Position numbers and translations under genes: made by a program. Shown one piece after another: positions 50,144-60,300 of a stretch of 64,000 nucleotides of DNA. The notes beneath the pieces were generated by a model, which had not been told where the DNA came from, did not search any database, and saw only the letters and a program-made list of their open reading frames with translations. The stretch spans positions 1-64,000 of the forward strand of contig NZ_JABAIJ010000003.1 of assembly GCF_012641435.1 (NCBI RefSeq), written 5' to 3'. Positions within the stretch are counted from its first letter, which is position 1; each line of letters opens with the position of its first letter. The stretch comes from Rhizobium sp. P38BS-XIX. Its GTDB lineage: Bacteria > Pseudomonadota > Alphaproteobacteria > Rhizobiales > Rhizobiaceae.

Positions 50144-50373
50144 CTGCCTCAACAGGGCGACCATCTGCTAAACTCGAATTTGCCTGCGCAAATTTCTCTT
50201 CATTCTATGCTTTGAAGATTACAGCTGATCTTCTGACTATAGTCGCCGCTGAAATCTAGCTCTCATACTTTGTCAACGAGTCCGAGCACAGGCGAATGAG
50301 AGGCGCGATCTTCGAGCCGATGTCCTCTCGTCTGTGGGTTGACTTGCATAGTCGGCTGCCGGATAGAGACGCG

Positions 50374-50814
50374 ATGATCGATCTTGCGGCATATCTCGGC
50401 TTGTTCCTGTCTGCCCTTGCCGCGGCAACGATCCTGCCCATGCAATCCGAGGCAGTGCTTGTTGGTATGCTGCTGACTGAAACTTATCCAGTCCTTGCCC
50501 TCGTTATCGTCGCAAGTTTCGGCAATGTGCTGGGCTCTCTTGCCAACTGGTGCCTGGGAAGATGGATCGAGCGCTTTCGACATCGATCGTGGTTTCCTGT
50601 TGGCGATCGTGCGTTGGGCCGGGCGCAGGGCTGGTATCGCCGCTATGGCAGATGGTCGTTGCTTGCAAGCTGGGTCCCGATCGTCGGCGATCCGATCACT
50701 GTGCTTGCAGGCGCCTTGCGTGAGCCTCTGCCGACGTTTCTTCTGCTGGTCGCCATTGCCAAGGTTGGCCGCTACGCCGCACTGGCATTGGCGACGACGG
50801 GCTTCGTGTCCTGA
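50374..50814 (+). CDS. YqaA-like (DedA-related) membrane protein
   Basis: A 146-residue protein with four hydrophobic segments. LAAATILPMQSEAVLVGMLL, SFGNVLGSLANWCLGRW and SWVPIVGDPITVLAGAL match the YqaA/SNARE-associated family, distant relatives of DedA. These are inner-membrane proteins thought to move lipids or maintain envelope homeostasis. The length is close to E. coli YqaA (about 142 residues), which is why ATG 50374 was preferred over the more upstream ATGs at 50296 or 50320; none has a strong ribosome site. The 230 bp before it contain no gene I can support. Confidence 0.8.
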   Translation: MIDLAAYLGLFLSALAAATILPMQSEAVLVGMLLTETYPVLALVIVASFGNVLGSLANWCLGRWIERFRHRSWFPVGDRALGRAQGWYRRYGRWSLLASWVPIVGDPITVLAGALREPLPTFLLLVAIAKVGRYAALALATTGFVS

Positions 50815-50860
50815 TCCCGCGCGCAAAGACAATGTCTGAAGCTTATGAAGCTTTGGGGCG

Positions 50861-51847
50861 TCAGCAGGTGGTGCCCCAGCGGACGAAATAGTCGTGGGTT
50901 ACCGTGGCAGCGCCTTCCCGGCCAAGGGCCTGGTCTTCGATGAAGCCGACGATCGTATCCATATAGGCTGCGTAATCCAACGCGAGCGTGGTCAGGTCGT
51001 TGCATTCCCACAGAGCCAGATTGACGCCATCCTGCCCGATGATCGCGAGATCCTCGGGGACCTTTCGTCCCAGCACCCGCGTCGCTGCGTCGCGAACGCC
51101 GATCGCCATGACATCATTGCCGCAAACGACGGCATCGATCGAAGACCGTCGAAGAAGCACGACCGCTTCCTTGAAACCGGAATCGTAGGAGTAATCGCCA
51201 TGGCTTTCCGCGATGAAGCTCAGGCCATGCCGGGCGAGCGCATCGGCAAACCAGCGCTTGCGTTGCTTGTCAATCCAGCTCGAATTGCGTCCGGTCAGAT
51301 AGGCAAAGCGGTTGCGGCCGTCGGAGACGGCTTTCGCGACAACTTCGTCCGCGGCCTTGGAGCCATTGACGACGAGCTGCGATATGTTGGGATCGGAAAT
51401 TGGTTCGAACGAGACCATGATCGGCCGTGCCGTTCTAAAGATCTGCGTGGCATCCGCCATCGAAACCATATCGGAAAAAATGACGGCATGATCAACCTGA
51501 TAGGCGGATGCCATGCGCATCAGGTGTGCCTTGTCGTCATACCCAGCGCAGCAGAGCAGGATCGGCAGCAATTCGCGCTCCTGCAGCCGCTGGACCAGAT
51601 ATTGCAGTTGCTGCCCCTCGCACGGATTTTCGATCGAATTCACCACGAGAGCGACAAGGCCCGATCGATGGCTGTTCAGCGAGCGGGCGATGGCGTTGGG
51701 ACGATAATCATGCTCGTCGGCGATGGACATGATCCGCTTTCGTGTCCGTTCGCTGATGCGCGCATCGCCTGAGAAGGCTCTGGAGATCGTCGACGGAGAG
51801 ACGCCGGCGAGCTTTGCGATTTCCTTCGAGGTGATGCGCTTGTTCAT
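50861..51847 (-). CDS. LacI-family transcriptional regulator
   Basis: A 328-residue protein with the LacI HTH at the very N-terminus (residues 4-28, ITSKEIAKLAGVSPSTISRA), a hinge helix (YRPNAIARSLNSHRSG) and a periplasmic-binding-like domain (SSIDAVVCGNDVMAIGVRDA, AIIGQDGVNLALWECNDLTT). AGGAAGCGGA is its ribosome site. It follows the Gfo/Idh/MocA oxidoreductase gene by 15 bp, so regulator and enzyme share a transcript. It probably controls that operon and the divergent ThuA-family gene through the palindromes at 52894-52909 and nearby. Confidence 0.9.
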   Translation of the reverse strand: MNKRITSKEIAKLAGVSPSTISRAFSGDARISERTRKRIMSIADEHDYRPNAIARSLNSHRSGLVALVVNSIENPCEGQQLQYLVQRLQERELLPILLCCAGYDDKAHLMRMASAYQVDHAVIFSDMVSMADATQIFRTARPIMVSFEPISDPNISQLVVNGSKAADEVVAKAVSDGRNRFAYLTGRNSSWIDKQRKRWFADALARHGLSFIAESHGDYSYDSGFKEAVVLLRRSSIDAVVCGNDVMAIGVRDAATRVLGRKVPEDLAIIGQDGVNLALWECNDLTTLALDYAAYMDTIVGFIEDQALGREGAATVTHDYFVRWGTTC

Positions 51848-51862
51848 TCCGCTTCCTAAAGA

Positions 51863-52879
51863 CTAACCGATGTCGGAAATCCGCACCGATTCTCCGTTGC
51901 GTGCTGCGGACGCCTTGATAGCATCCCAAAGGCGCGCAAAGCGAAGCCCATTCTCCACCGTCGACGGGTTTTCCTCTTCGCCGCGACGCACCGCAAGGAA
52001 GGATTTCAGCGGACTTTCCTGATGGGGTGCCTCTGCGACTTCACGTGCGCCGGGCTTCCCTTCAAGCTCGATTTCGCGCCACGCGCCCCACGCATCTATC
52101 CGCACGATGGCTTTTGAATAGAACAAAGTGATGTGCGAGGCGCAGCCGGGTGGACCTTCGCCGGCGGCATTGAGGGTAACGAGCGCACCATTCTCAAGGC
52201 GTGCGGCGACCGCGCAGGTGATGTCGATCGGCTTGCCGTAATTGTTCATATATGCGGAGACGCGTTCGAATTCGGAACGAACCAGAAGGCACACGGTGTT
52301 CATCATGTGCGCGCCTGTATCGAACATGAATCCACCGCCGGACAGCTCCGGCTTCTGCTTCCACTGGCCGTCATATTTCGAAGACCAGCCTTCCCATATG
52401 GCTGCCGAGACGCTGACAAGCTCGCCGAATTCGCCGGCCGAGGCTCGCTTGTGGGTGTCGCTTACGAGCGGCGACAAGGCGCCGTTGAATGCAATGACAA
52501 CAGTCTTGTCAGCCTTTGATCTGGCCTCGATCAGCGCCTTCGCCTCTGGGACCGTCGTCACCATCGGCTTTTCCAGGAAGAGATCGAGGCCGGCCTCGAT
52601 CACGGCCAGCGCTTGCTCGGCGTGGAAAACATGCGGCGTCGAGACATAAACGGCATCCAGTCCGCTTTTGCATTCGGCAAGCATCGCTCGGAAATCATCG
52701 AATTCCCTCGGGGCGTCGCGCCCTGCGCTCACGCAGATATCGATCAAGCGCTGACGCGACGCGACGCTGACATCGGCCGCCGCAACAAACTCAATCTCGG
52801 GCAGGCGAACCCAGCTGCGGGCATATTCTGCCGCTTTCAGCCCGGCGCCGATGACGGCAAGGCGAACAGGACGTGACAT
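51863..52879 (-). CDS. Gfo/Idh/MocA-family oxidoreductase
   Basis: A 338-residue NAD(P)-dependent oxidoreductase. The Rossmann loop is LAVIGAGLKAAEYARSW, followed by VYVSTPHVFHAEQALAVIEA and the catalytic-lysine motif LFLEKPMVTTVPEA (EKP). The C-terminal alpha/beta domain contains GGFMFDTGAHMMNTVCLL, with the conserved D-x3-H. Such enzymes oxidise a ring hydroxyl of sugars, inositols or glycosides. In Sinorhizobium a related enzyme (ThuB) is paired with ThuA in trehalose use, and here a ThuA-family gene is divergent. GGAGGAAATC supports ATG 52879. Confidence 0.88.
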   Translation of the reverse strand: MSRPVRLAVIGAGLKAAEYARSWVRLPEIEFVAAADVSVASRQRLIDICVSAGRDAPREFDDFRAMLAECKSGLDAVYVSTPHVFHAEQALAVIEAGLDLFLEKPMVTTVPEAKALIEARSKADKTVVIAFNGALSPLVSDTHKRASAGEFGELVSVSAAIWEGWSSKYDGQWKQKPELSGGGFMFDTGAHMMNTVCLLVRSEFERVSAYMNNYGKPIDITCAVAARLENGALVTLNAAGEGPPGCASHITLFYSKAIVRIDAWGAWREIELEGKPGAREVAEAPHQESPLKSFLAVRRGEEENPSTVENGLRFARLWDAIKASAARNGESVRISDIG

Positions 52880-53185
52880 GATTTCCTCCATTTATGCACA
52901 CGTATGCACAATTGATCTAAGTGCGTATGAAATATTTTTCAACATGAAAACAGCTGTATAACTTTAAATCTGGGTGCGACATAAACATGTACTTGAAAAA
53001 TAATGCCGTACGTGTGTACGTCTTGGTTGCAAGTCGAACAAGCAGGAGGTAGGGGGGCTTTCCTGCCGATCGCAGACATCAGTCTGATCAGAAGAGGCGT
53101 GGGCCGATCCCGATAGTGCCGGTGTCTTCGACACGATTGTTCGGCTCATTCGCCGACGCTCAAATACGATTGGAGGAGAGTAAAG
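52880..53185. promoter_or_regulatory. Divergent control region with LacI-type palindromes
   Basis: This 306-bp gap contains no gene. ATGCACACGTATGCAC (52894-52909) is symmetric at 12 of 16 positions around a central ACGT, the usual look of a LacI-family operator. It lies 15 bp upstream of the oxidoreductase start, well placed for repression. A second symmetric segment, GTACGTGTGTAC, lies near 53009-53020. Confidence 0.55.
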
Positions 53186-53932
53186 ATGACGATCAAAGTG
53201 ACGATTTGGAACGAAGGCCGGCACGAAAAGACCGATGAGATCGTGCAGAAGCTTTATCCCGATCGCATGGATGGCGCGATCGCCAGTGGTATTGAAAGCG
53301 CGGATTTCGAAATCCGTCGTGTCACCATGGACGATCCGGAAGAGGGGTTACCGGACTCTCTGCTCGAGGATACCGATGTACTGCTCTGGTGGGGCCATGT
53401 GGCGCATGAAGAGGTGAGCGACCGGCTGATCGACAGCGTCCAGCAACGGGTGCTGAAGGGGATGGGTCTCCTGATCCTGCACTCTGGGCATCACTCCAAG
53501 CTCTTCCGCCGGCTGATGGGAACCAATGCAAACCTTTCCTGGCGTGAGTTGCCGGAAGGAGATCTCGAGCGGGTATGGGTCATCAATCCTTCTCACCCGA
53601 TCGCGGAAGGTTTGCCACCTTATTTCGAAGTCGAGGCTTCGGAAATGTATGGCGAACCCTTCGATATTCCCCAGCCTGACGAACTGGTCTTCATTTCCTG
53701 GTATTCCGGCGGCGAAGTGTTCCGCAGCGGCTGCACCTTCCAGCGCGGGCGCGGCCGGATCTTCTTTTTCAGTCCTGGTCATGAGAGCTATCCCGTCTAT
53801 CATAACCCCCATGTCTTGAGGGTGATTTCCAACGGAATTCACTGGGCGCATCAGAAGCATACTGACGGCCGGGTTCTGGAAAACTGGCACCGCAAGGAGC
53901 CATTGCACGCCAAGACCTCGCCGAGATCCTGA
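53186..53932 (+). CDS. ThuA-family (trehalose utilisation-like) protein
   Basis: A 248-residue protein with the ThuA glutamine-amidotransferase-like fold. KVTIWNEGRHEK at the start, DTDVLLWWGHVAHEEV, GMGLLILHSGHHSKLFRRLMG and GRIFFFSPGHESYPVYHNP are the conserved blocks. A Ser/His-rich site (LHSGH, SPGHE) replaces the amidotransferase Cys elbow. ThuA proteins act in trehalose and other disaccharide catabolism, together with Gfo/Idh/MocA dehydrogenases that make 3-keto sugars. Here that partner is divergent. GGAGGAGAGTAAAG is a strong ribosome site. A terminator follows. Confidence 0.88.
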   Translation: MTIKVTIWNEGRHEKTDEIVQKLYPDRMDGAIASGIESADFEIRRVTMDDPEEGLPDSLLEDTDVLLWWGHVAHEEVSDRLIDSVQQRVLKGMGLLILHSGHHSKLFRRLMGTNANLSWRELPEGDLERVWVINPSHPIAEGLPPYFEVEASEMYGEPFDIPQPDELVFISWYSGGEVFRSGCTFQRGRGRIFFFSPGHESYPVYHNPHVLRVISNGIHWAHQKHTDGRVLENWHRKEPLHAKTSPRS

Positions 53933-54345
53933 TCGCCTCCAATATCTTGCGGACAAAGCCTCCCTGCTGATGTGTCGAAGGGTCCCCTAAGGGGCCCTTT
54001 TGCCATTTTTCTGAGTTGAATCAGAAGCAAAGCGTTTTGAGCCAAAAAATTGCGAGCGCGCACGCTATAATATTTCACTTGGGATCTCTCTTCTCGCCAA
54101 AGCGTTTACCGATAAGCGCCTTCCATCGAAAAAAGTGGGCCGGCAGAAGCCCTGGACCCGCTTGTTAAATATCTAAATCGATTAATCGCGCGTTCATTTT
54201 GCAGCCGCTATCTAGAAGCCTTAACAGATTCCACTAATTTCATGTCCGAGCAGAGTGATTTTCCCTTCATGCCTATGAGGAAACCGAACAGGAAACGTTA
54301 GCGCGCTCACCGGCGCACCTTGTTTGGTCAGGAGACTTATCGGAC
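53933..54345. other. Intergenic region upstream of the cyclic glucan synthase gene
   Basis: These 413 bp hold the terminator of the ThuA-family gene at the left end and presumably the promoter of the glucan synthase gene. A TATAAT hexamer occurs near 54066-54071 but has no convincing -35 partner at 17 bp. I see no coding sequence or RNA. Confidence 0.5.
53978..54002 (+). terminator. Intrinsic terminator after the ThuA-family gene
   Basis: AAGGG-T-CCCC (53978-53987), loop TAA and GGGG-CCCTT (from 53991) form a GC-rich stem with one bulged T, ending in a run of four T residues (53998-54001). Confidence 0.8.
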
Positions 54346-57300
54346 GTGATTTCAACAGAAGAGCAGGATGGTATGGTGTCTCAAAATCTAACGGGCGGCT
54401 CGACCGCGCAGGCCAAATCGCCGCTCGCGGACTCCGATTTTGGAATTCGTTCTACTCTTTTGTCCAATGATCAGCTGAGAGCAGCGGCTGCGCAGTTTGC
54501 CGAGAGCCGGAAACTCGACGTCGCCAGCTTTGCGAATTTCGATTTCTTCCAAAGACATCGCGAAAACGAGAGCGAGATCCTGCGCGTCTATCGCGCTGCC
54601 GCCGCCGATGTCGATGCGGGTGAAAGCATCACGCCAGCGACCGAATGGCTGCTCGACAATCACTACATTGTCGAAGAAGCGATTCAGGAAGTTCGTCGCG
54701 ACTTTCCAAAGAAGTTCTATCGCGAATTGCGCACGATCAAGCTTGATGGCGTCGATGTGCCGAGGACGCTCGCGCTTGCCTGGCTCTACATGGCGCATGC
54801 CCATAGCAACATAAGCAATGCCGGCATGGCGGCCGTTACCGAAGGCTTCCAGGACAAGCAGACCTTGCACATCGGCGAACTCTGGGCCTTGCCGTCCCTC
54901 GTTCGCTATGTGCTGATCGACAATCTGCGCCGTGTTGCAACCCGGATCGACAAGAGCCGCGAGATGCGCGGCATCGCCAATGATGCGGCCAACAAGGTCA
55001 TTGCGCTTGGTGATGCAAAATCCGTCGAGCTGCTCGATACGCTGACGCCACACCTCGACGATCCGACCTTCGTCACCCAGTTGCATTATCGCCTGCGCAA
55101 TGCGCTTGAGCCGACCGAAGCTGCGCTTGGCTGGCTCGAGGCGAAAATTGCGGCCAAGGGCAGTGATGCGGAAGCCGTGATGTCGGTCGAGCAGACCCGT
55201 CTTGCGGCCGCTAATACGCTGATGGGCAGCATCATTAAGAGCCTTCGCGAGATCAACGATACGGATTGGTCGACCTGGGTCGAAGAGGTCAGCAAGATCG
55301 ACAAGCTTCTCTGGAAGCAGACCGATTATGCCGAGCTCGATTCCGGCTCGCGCAACTCCTATCGCCGTCAGATCGAAAAGCTCGCAAAGCGCAGCGACAA
55401 GACCGAGCTCGATATCGCCGAAGCGGCGATCAGCCTGGCCGAACGTGCAACGACCGGGGGCAAGGATCCGTCGTCGGCGTCGGCAAACGTCGGTTATTTC
55501 CTGGTTGGCGCCGGGCGTCCGGCTCTAGAAAAGGAAATTGGCTTCAGGCCGCCGATCGGCCTTTCGTTCATGCGCATCATCCGCCGTCTGAACTGGCTTG
55601 CAATCGCGGTGCCTGTTCTTGCTCTCACACTGCTCGCATTGATCATTGTCGGCAGCGTTTTTGTCAGCGCCGGTATCCCGATCATCGCAACGATCGTTCT
55701 GCTGGTGGCTTTCGCGCTTCCGGCTTCGGAAGGTGCGACTGGCCTTTTCAACTTTTTCGCCACGTTCTTCATCGCTCCCGACCGTCTCATCGGCTACGAA
55801 TTCAAGAAGGGACTGCCGGCAGAGGCGCGCACGCTTGTCACCATTCCGAGCCTGATCGGCAGGCGCGAACACGTCGATGAACTGATCCGCAATCTCGAGG
55901 TTCACTACCTCGCCAATCCGCGCGGCGAAGTCTATTACGCGCTGCTCAGCGACTGGCCCGACAGCCAGGAAGAGCAGAACGATCGCGACCGCGAAGTCCT
56001 CGACTACGCACGCCGCCAGATGGCCGCTCTCGAAGCGCGATACGCCGAGGAAGGCAAGCAGCGTTTCTACCTCCTGCATCGTCGCCGCCTTTACAACGAG
56101 GCCGAAGGCGCCTGGATGGGCTGGGAGCGCAAGCGCGGCAAGCTGCATGAGCTGAACATGCTGCTGCGCGGCGACCCAAACACCACGTTCATCGCTGGCG
56201 CCGACATCGTGCCGCAGGACGTTAAGTACGTGATGACGCTCGACAGCGATACGCGCATCATTCGCGACACCGTTACCAAGCTCGTCGGTAAGCTGCATCA
56301 CCCGATCAACCGTCCGGTGTTCGATGCCAAGAGCCAGCGTGTCGTCGATGGTTACAGTGTTCTGCAGCCGCGCGTGACGCCGTCGCTGACGACTGGCAAG
56401 GATGCCTCCGCGTTCCAGCGCATTTTCTCGGTCAATCGCGGTCTCGATCCCTATGTCTTCGCCGTATCCGACGTCTATCAGGATATCACGGGAGAAGGCA
56501 CCTTCACCGGCAAGGGCCTCTATCATGTGGATGCCTTCGAGGCTTCGCTGAAGGGGCGCATCGAAGAAAACTCCGTTCTCAGCCATGACCTTCTGGAAGG
56601 CTCGATGGCGCGTTGCGCCCTGGTCACCGATTGCGAACTCGTCGAGGATTTCCCGATCCGCTACGAAGTCGAAGTTTCGCGTCAGCATCGCTGGGCTCGC
56701 GGCGACTGGCAGCTCCTTCCCTATATCTTCGATCCGAAGCGCGGCGTGACGGCGCTCGGTCGTTGGAAAATGGCCGACAATCTCCGTCGCTCGCTGACGC
56801 CGATTGCCTGGTTCCTCGCCTCCGCCCTCGGCTGGTACTGGATGAACGCCTTTGGCGCGCTGCTTTGGCAGATCGTGCTGATCTTCAGCCTGTTCGTGGC
56901 GCCGACGCTGTCTCTGATCAACGGGATCATCCCGCGCACGAGCGATATCATTCTGCGCGCGCATCTGCATACGGTCTGGACTGATATTCAAAATGCCAAT
57001 GCGCAGGTCGCCCTTCGCGTGGTCTTTATCGTCGACAGCGCTTATGTGATGGCGGATGCCATCATCCGTTCGCTCTATCGTCTCTTTGTCAGCCGCAAGC
57101 TGATGCTGCAGTGGCGCACGGCCGCCAGTGCGCAGGCGATGGCGCAGACGACTATCCTTGGCCACTACAAGGTCATGTGGCGCGCTCCGGTTCTGGCAGT
57201 GCTTGCGCTCTTGTTTGCGATCTCGTCGGGAGACAGCGCCTATCTCGTCGGCGTGCCCTTCATCATTCTCTGGTTCCTGTCGCCGGTCATTGCCTGGATC

Positions 57301-60300
57301 GTCAGCCAAACGGCCGAGACGGAAGACCGTCTGGTGGTGCCTGACAAAGTCAGGAGCGAGTTGCGCAAGATTGCGCGGCGGACCTGGCGTTACTTCGACC
57401 ATTTCGTCGTGCCCGGTCAGCACTATTTGCCGCCAGATAACGTCCAGCAGACGCCGCATGCGGTCGTCGCCATGCGGACGTCGCCGACCAATATCGGTGT
57501 CTATCTGCTATCGGTCATCTCGGCGCGGCAATTCGGCTGGATCACCTTCGAGGATGCGATCAAGCGGATGGAGCAGACGATCGAGAGCACGGAGCGGCTC
57601 GAGAAATATCGTGGCCATCTGTTCAACTGGTATCATACGGATACGCTGAAGCCGCTCGGCCGGAAATATGTTTCTTCCGTGGATAGCGGCAATCTCGCCG
57701 GCCATCTGATCGCCGTCGCCTCCGCATGCCGTATCTGGGCGCAAGCGCCTGCTGCGCAGTTTCGCGGCAATCTCGATGGTATCGGCGACGTCGTCGGTAT
57801 TCTCAGCGAGGTTCTCGCAGAGCTTGCCGATGACAATAAGACCACTCGCACCCTGCGTGATAGCCTCGAACAGCGGATCGCGACGTTCGAGACCTCGCTC
57901 TCATCAGCCAAGCAACAGAAGGACTTTTCTCTGGCTGTTATCGAGCGACTAGTCGAAGGCGCGCGCGAAATCCGCAAGCTGGCCGCCAGCCTCGACCAGG
58001 AGGTCAAGACCGCACGAAGCGAGGAGGTCGTCCACTGGGCGGGCAAGCTCGTGGCGACGTGCGAGCTGCATCTGACGGACAACGCCTTCGATCTTGCAAA
58101 GCTCGATGCGATTACGGAGAGATTGATCAAGGTTGGCAATCGCGCCCGCGATATCGCCTTTGCCATGGACTTCAGTTTCCTCTTCCGTCCCGAGCGCCGC
58201 CTCCTCTCGATCGGTTTCCGGGTCGAGACTGAAGAGGTTGATGCCGCCTGCTACGATCTGCTGGCATCCGAGGCGCGTCTGACCAGCCTGTTTGCGGTCG
58301 CCAAGGGCGATCTGCCGACGGAGCATTGGTACAAGCTCGGACGCCATGTCGTGCCGGTGGGGCCGCGTGGCGCGCTGGTCTCCTGGTCCGGCTCGATGTT
58401 CGAATATCTGATGCCGCCGCTCGTGATGCAGGAGCGTCAAGGCGGTATTCTGAACCAGACGAACAATCTGATCGTTCAGGAGCAGATGAACTACGCCAAG
58501 CATCTTGGGGCCAACATTCCCTGGGGTATTTCGGAAGCGGCCTTCAATGCTCGCGACCACCAGATGAACTATCAGTACAGCAATTTCGGCGTGCCCACGC
58601 TTGGTCTCAAGCGCGGTCTTGGCCAGAATGCCGTTATCGCGCCCTATGCGTCCTTGCTGGCGAGCCAGTACAATCCGGTCGCCGCGCTCGAAAACCTCGA
58701 GAAGTTGCGGGCTGTCGGCGCGCTCGGCATGTACGGCTTCCACGATGCTGTCGATTTCACGCCGAGCCGCGTGCCGGAAGGCAAGAAGTGTGCGGTCGTC
58801 TATAACTACTATGCCCACCATCACGGCATGTCGATCGCAGCCGTCGCCAACGTTGCGTTTGACGGGCTTCTGCGCGAACTCTTCCACTCCGATCCGGTGA
58901 TCGAAGCCGCCGAACTGCTGTTGCAGGAAAAGGCGCCGCGCGATATCCCGGTCATGGCCTCCAAGCACGAGACCGACGCACCGGCGACCATCCAGGGCGA
59001 CCTTATGCGGCCGGAAGTACGCCGCGTAGAAGATCCGGCATCTCGCGAGCGGGAACTGTTGCTGCTGTCCAATGGTCGCTATTCGACCATGCTGACGGCG
59101 ACCGGCGCCGGCTATACCCGATGGAACAATCTGTCGATCAATCGTTGGCGTGCGGATCCGACCGAAGATCGCTGGGGCTCCTTCATCTTCATGCGCGATA
59201 TGGCATCGCATGAGTGGTGGTCCGCCACCGCCGAGCCGCGTTCCATCGCCAACGAGCATGTCCGCGTCACCTTCAGCGATGACAAGGCTGAATTCGTCAA
59301 GACAGTCGGTGATCTGACGAGCGAGATGGAAGTCTTTATTGTCAGCGATCACGATGCGGAAGGCCGGCGCCTGACGATCACCAATGCCGGCACGGAAGAT
59401 CGTATTATCGAAATCACGTCTTATATGGAACCTGTTGCCACGCTCGACATCGTCGACACCGGACACCCGGTCTTTGCCCGCATGTTCCTGCACACCGAGA
59501 TTGCCGGCCGCGGGGATGCCATCCTCGTCGAACGCCGCAAACGCGGCCTGACCGATCCGGAGGTAGCGATTGCACAGCTCATCGTTGATGATAGCGGTGC
59601 GGAAGCCACGACACAGTTCGAAACCGATCGCATGCGTTTCCTTGGAAGGGGGCGGACGCTGACGGAAGCGGCAGCCTTCGATGAAGGTGTAACGCTTTCG
59701 GGCACGGATGGCTTCACGATGGATGCCTGCGTGTCGTTGCGCCGCGTCGTTCGCGTTCCCGCCGGCAAGAAAGTCAGCGTGGTCTTCTGGACCATCGCGG
59801 CCGCAAGCCGTGCAGAGCTTGAAGGTGCGCTCGATCATTATCGTCAGTCCGACAGCTTTGCCCAGGGACTTGTCCAGGCGTGGACGCGGACTCAGAAGCA
59901 GTTGCGCCAGATCGGCGTCAACTCCAAGGAAGCGGCCGCCTATCAGCGCTTCGCACGTTACGTCGTCTATCCCGAAATGTCCCTTCGGGCCGACAGCAAG
60001 ACGGTTCGCGCCGGTCTCAAGTCGCAGTCCGTCCTTTGGGGCGCGACCCTTTCCGGCGACGCCCCGATCATCACGCTGCGCATCACGGATGAGCTCGGCA
60101 CCGACCTCGTCAAGGAGCTGCTAAGAGCCCAGGGCTTCCTGCAGTCGCGCGGCGTCGAAGTCGATCTGGTGATTTTCAACGAGCGAACCGGCGAAGAAGC
60201 TTCCGAGATGCAGCGCACCATCGACCAGCTTTGCGATGGTGCCCGCCATGCCAGCGAAGCCGCCGGCATCCAGCGCAACATCTACGTCATCCGCAAGGAC

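Noticed and set aside
54066..54071. TATAAT as the -10 of the cyclic glucan synthase promoter
   Set aside because: No -35-like hexamer occurs at 16-18 bp, and it lies 275 bp before the start codon.
55525..59838. Two long minus-strand open frames (about 640 and 630 codons) inside the cyclic glucan synthase gene
   Set aside because: They are antisense to a protein whose GT84 and GH94 motifs are intact. No ribosome sites or family motifs are visible.
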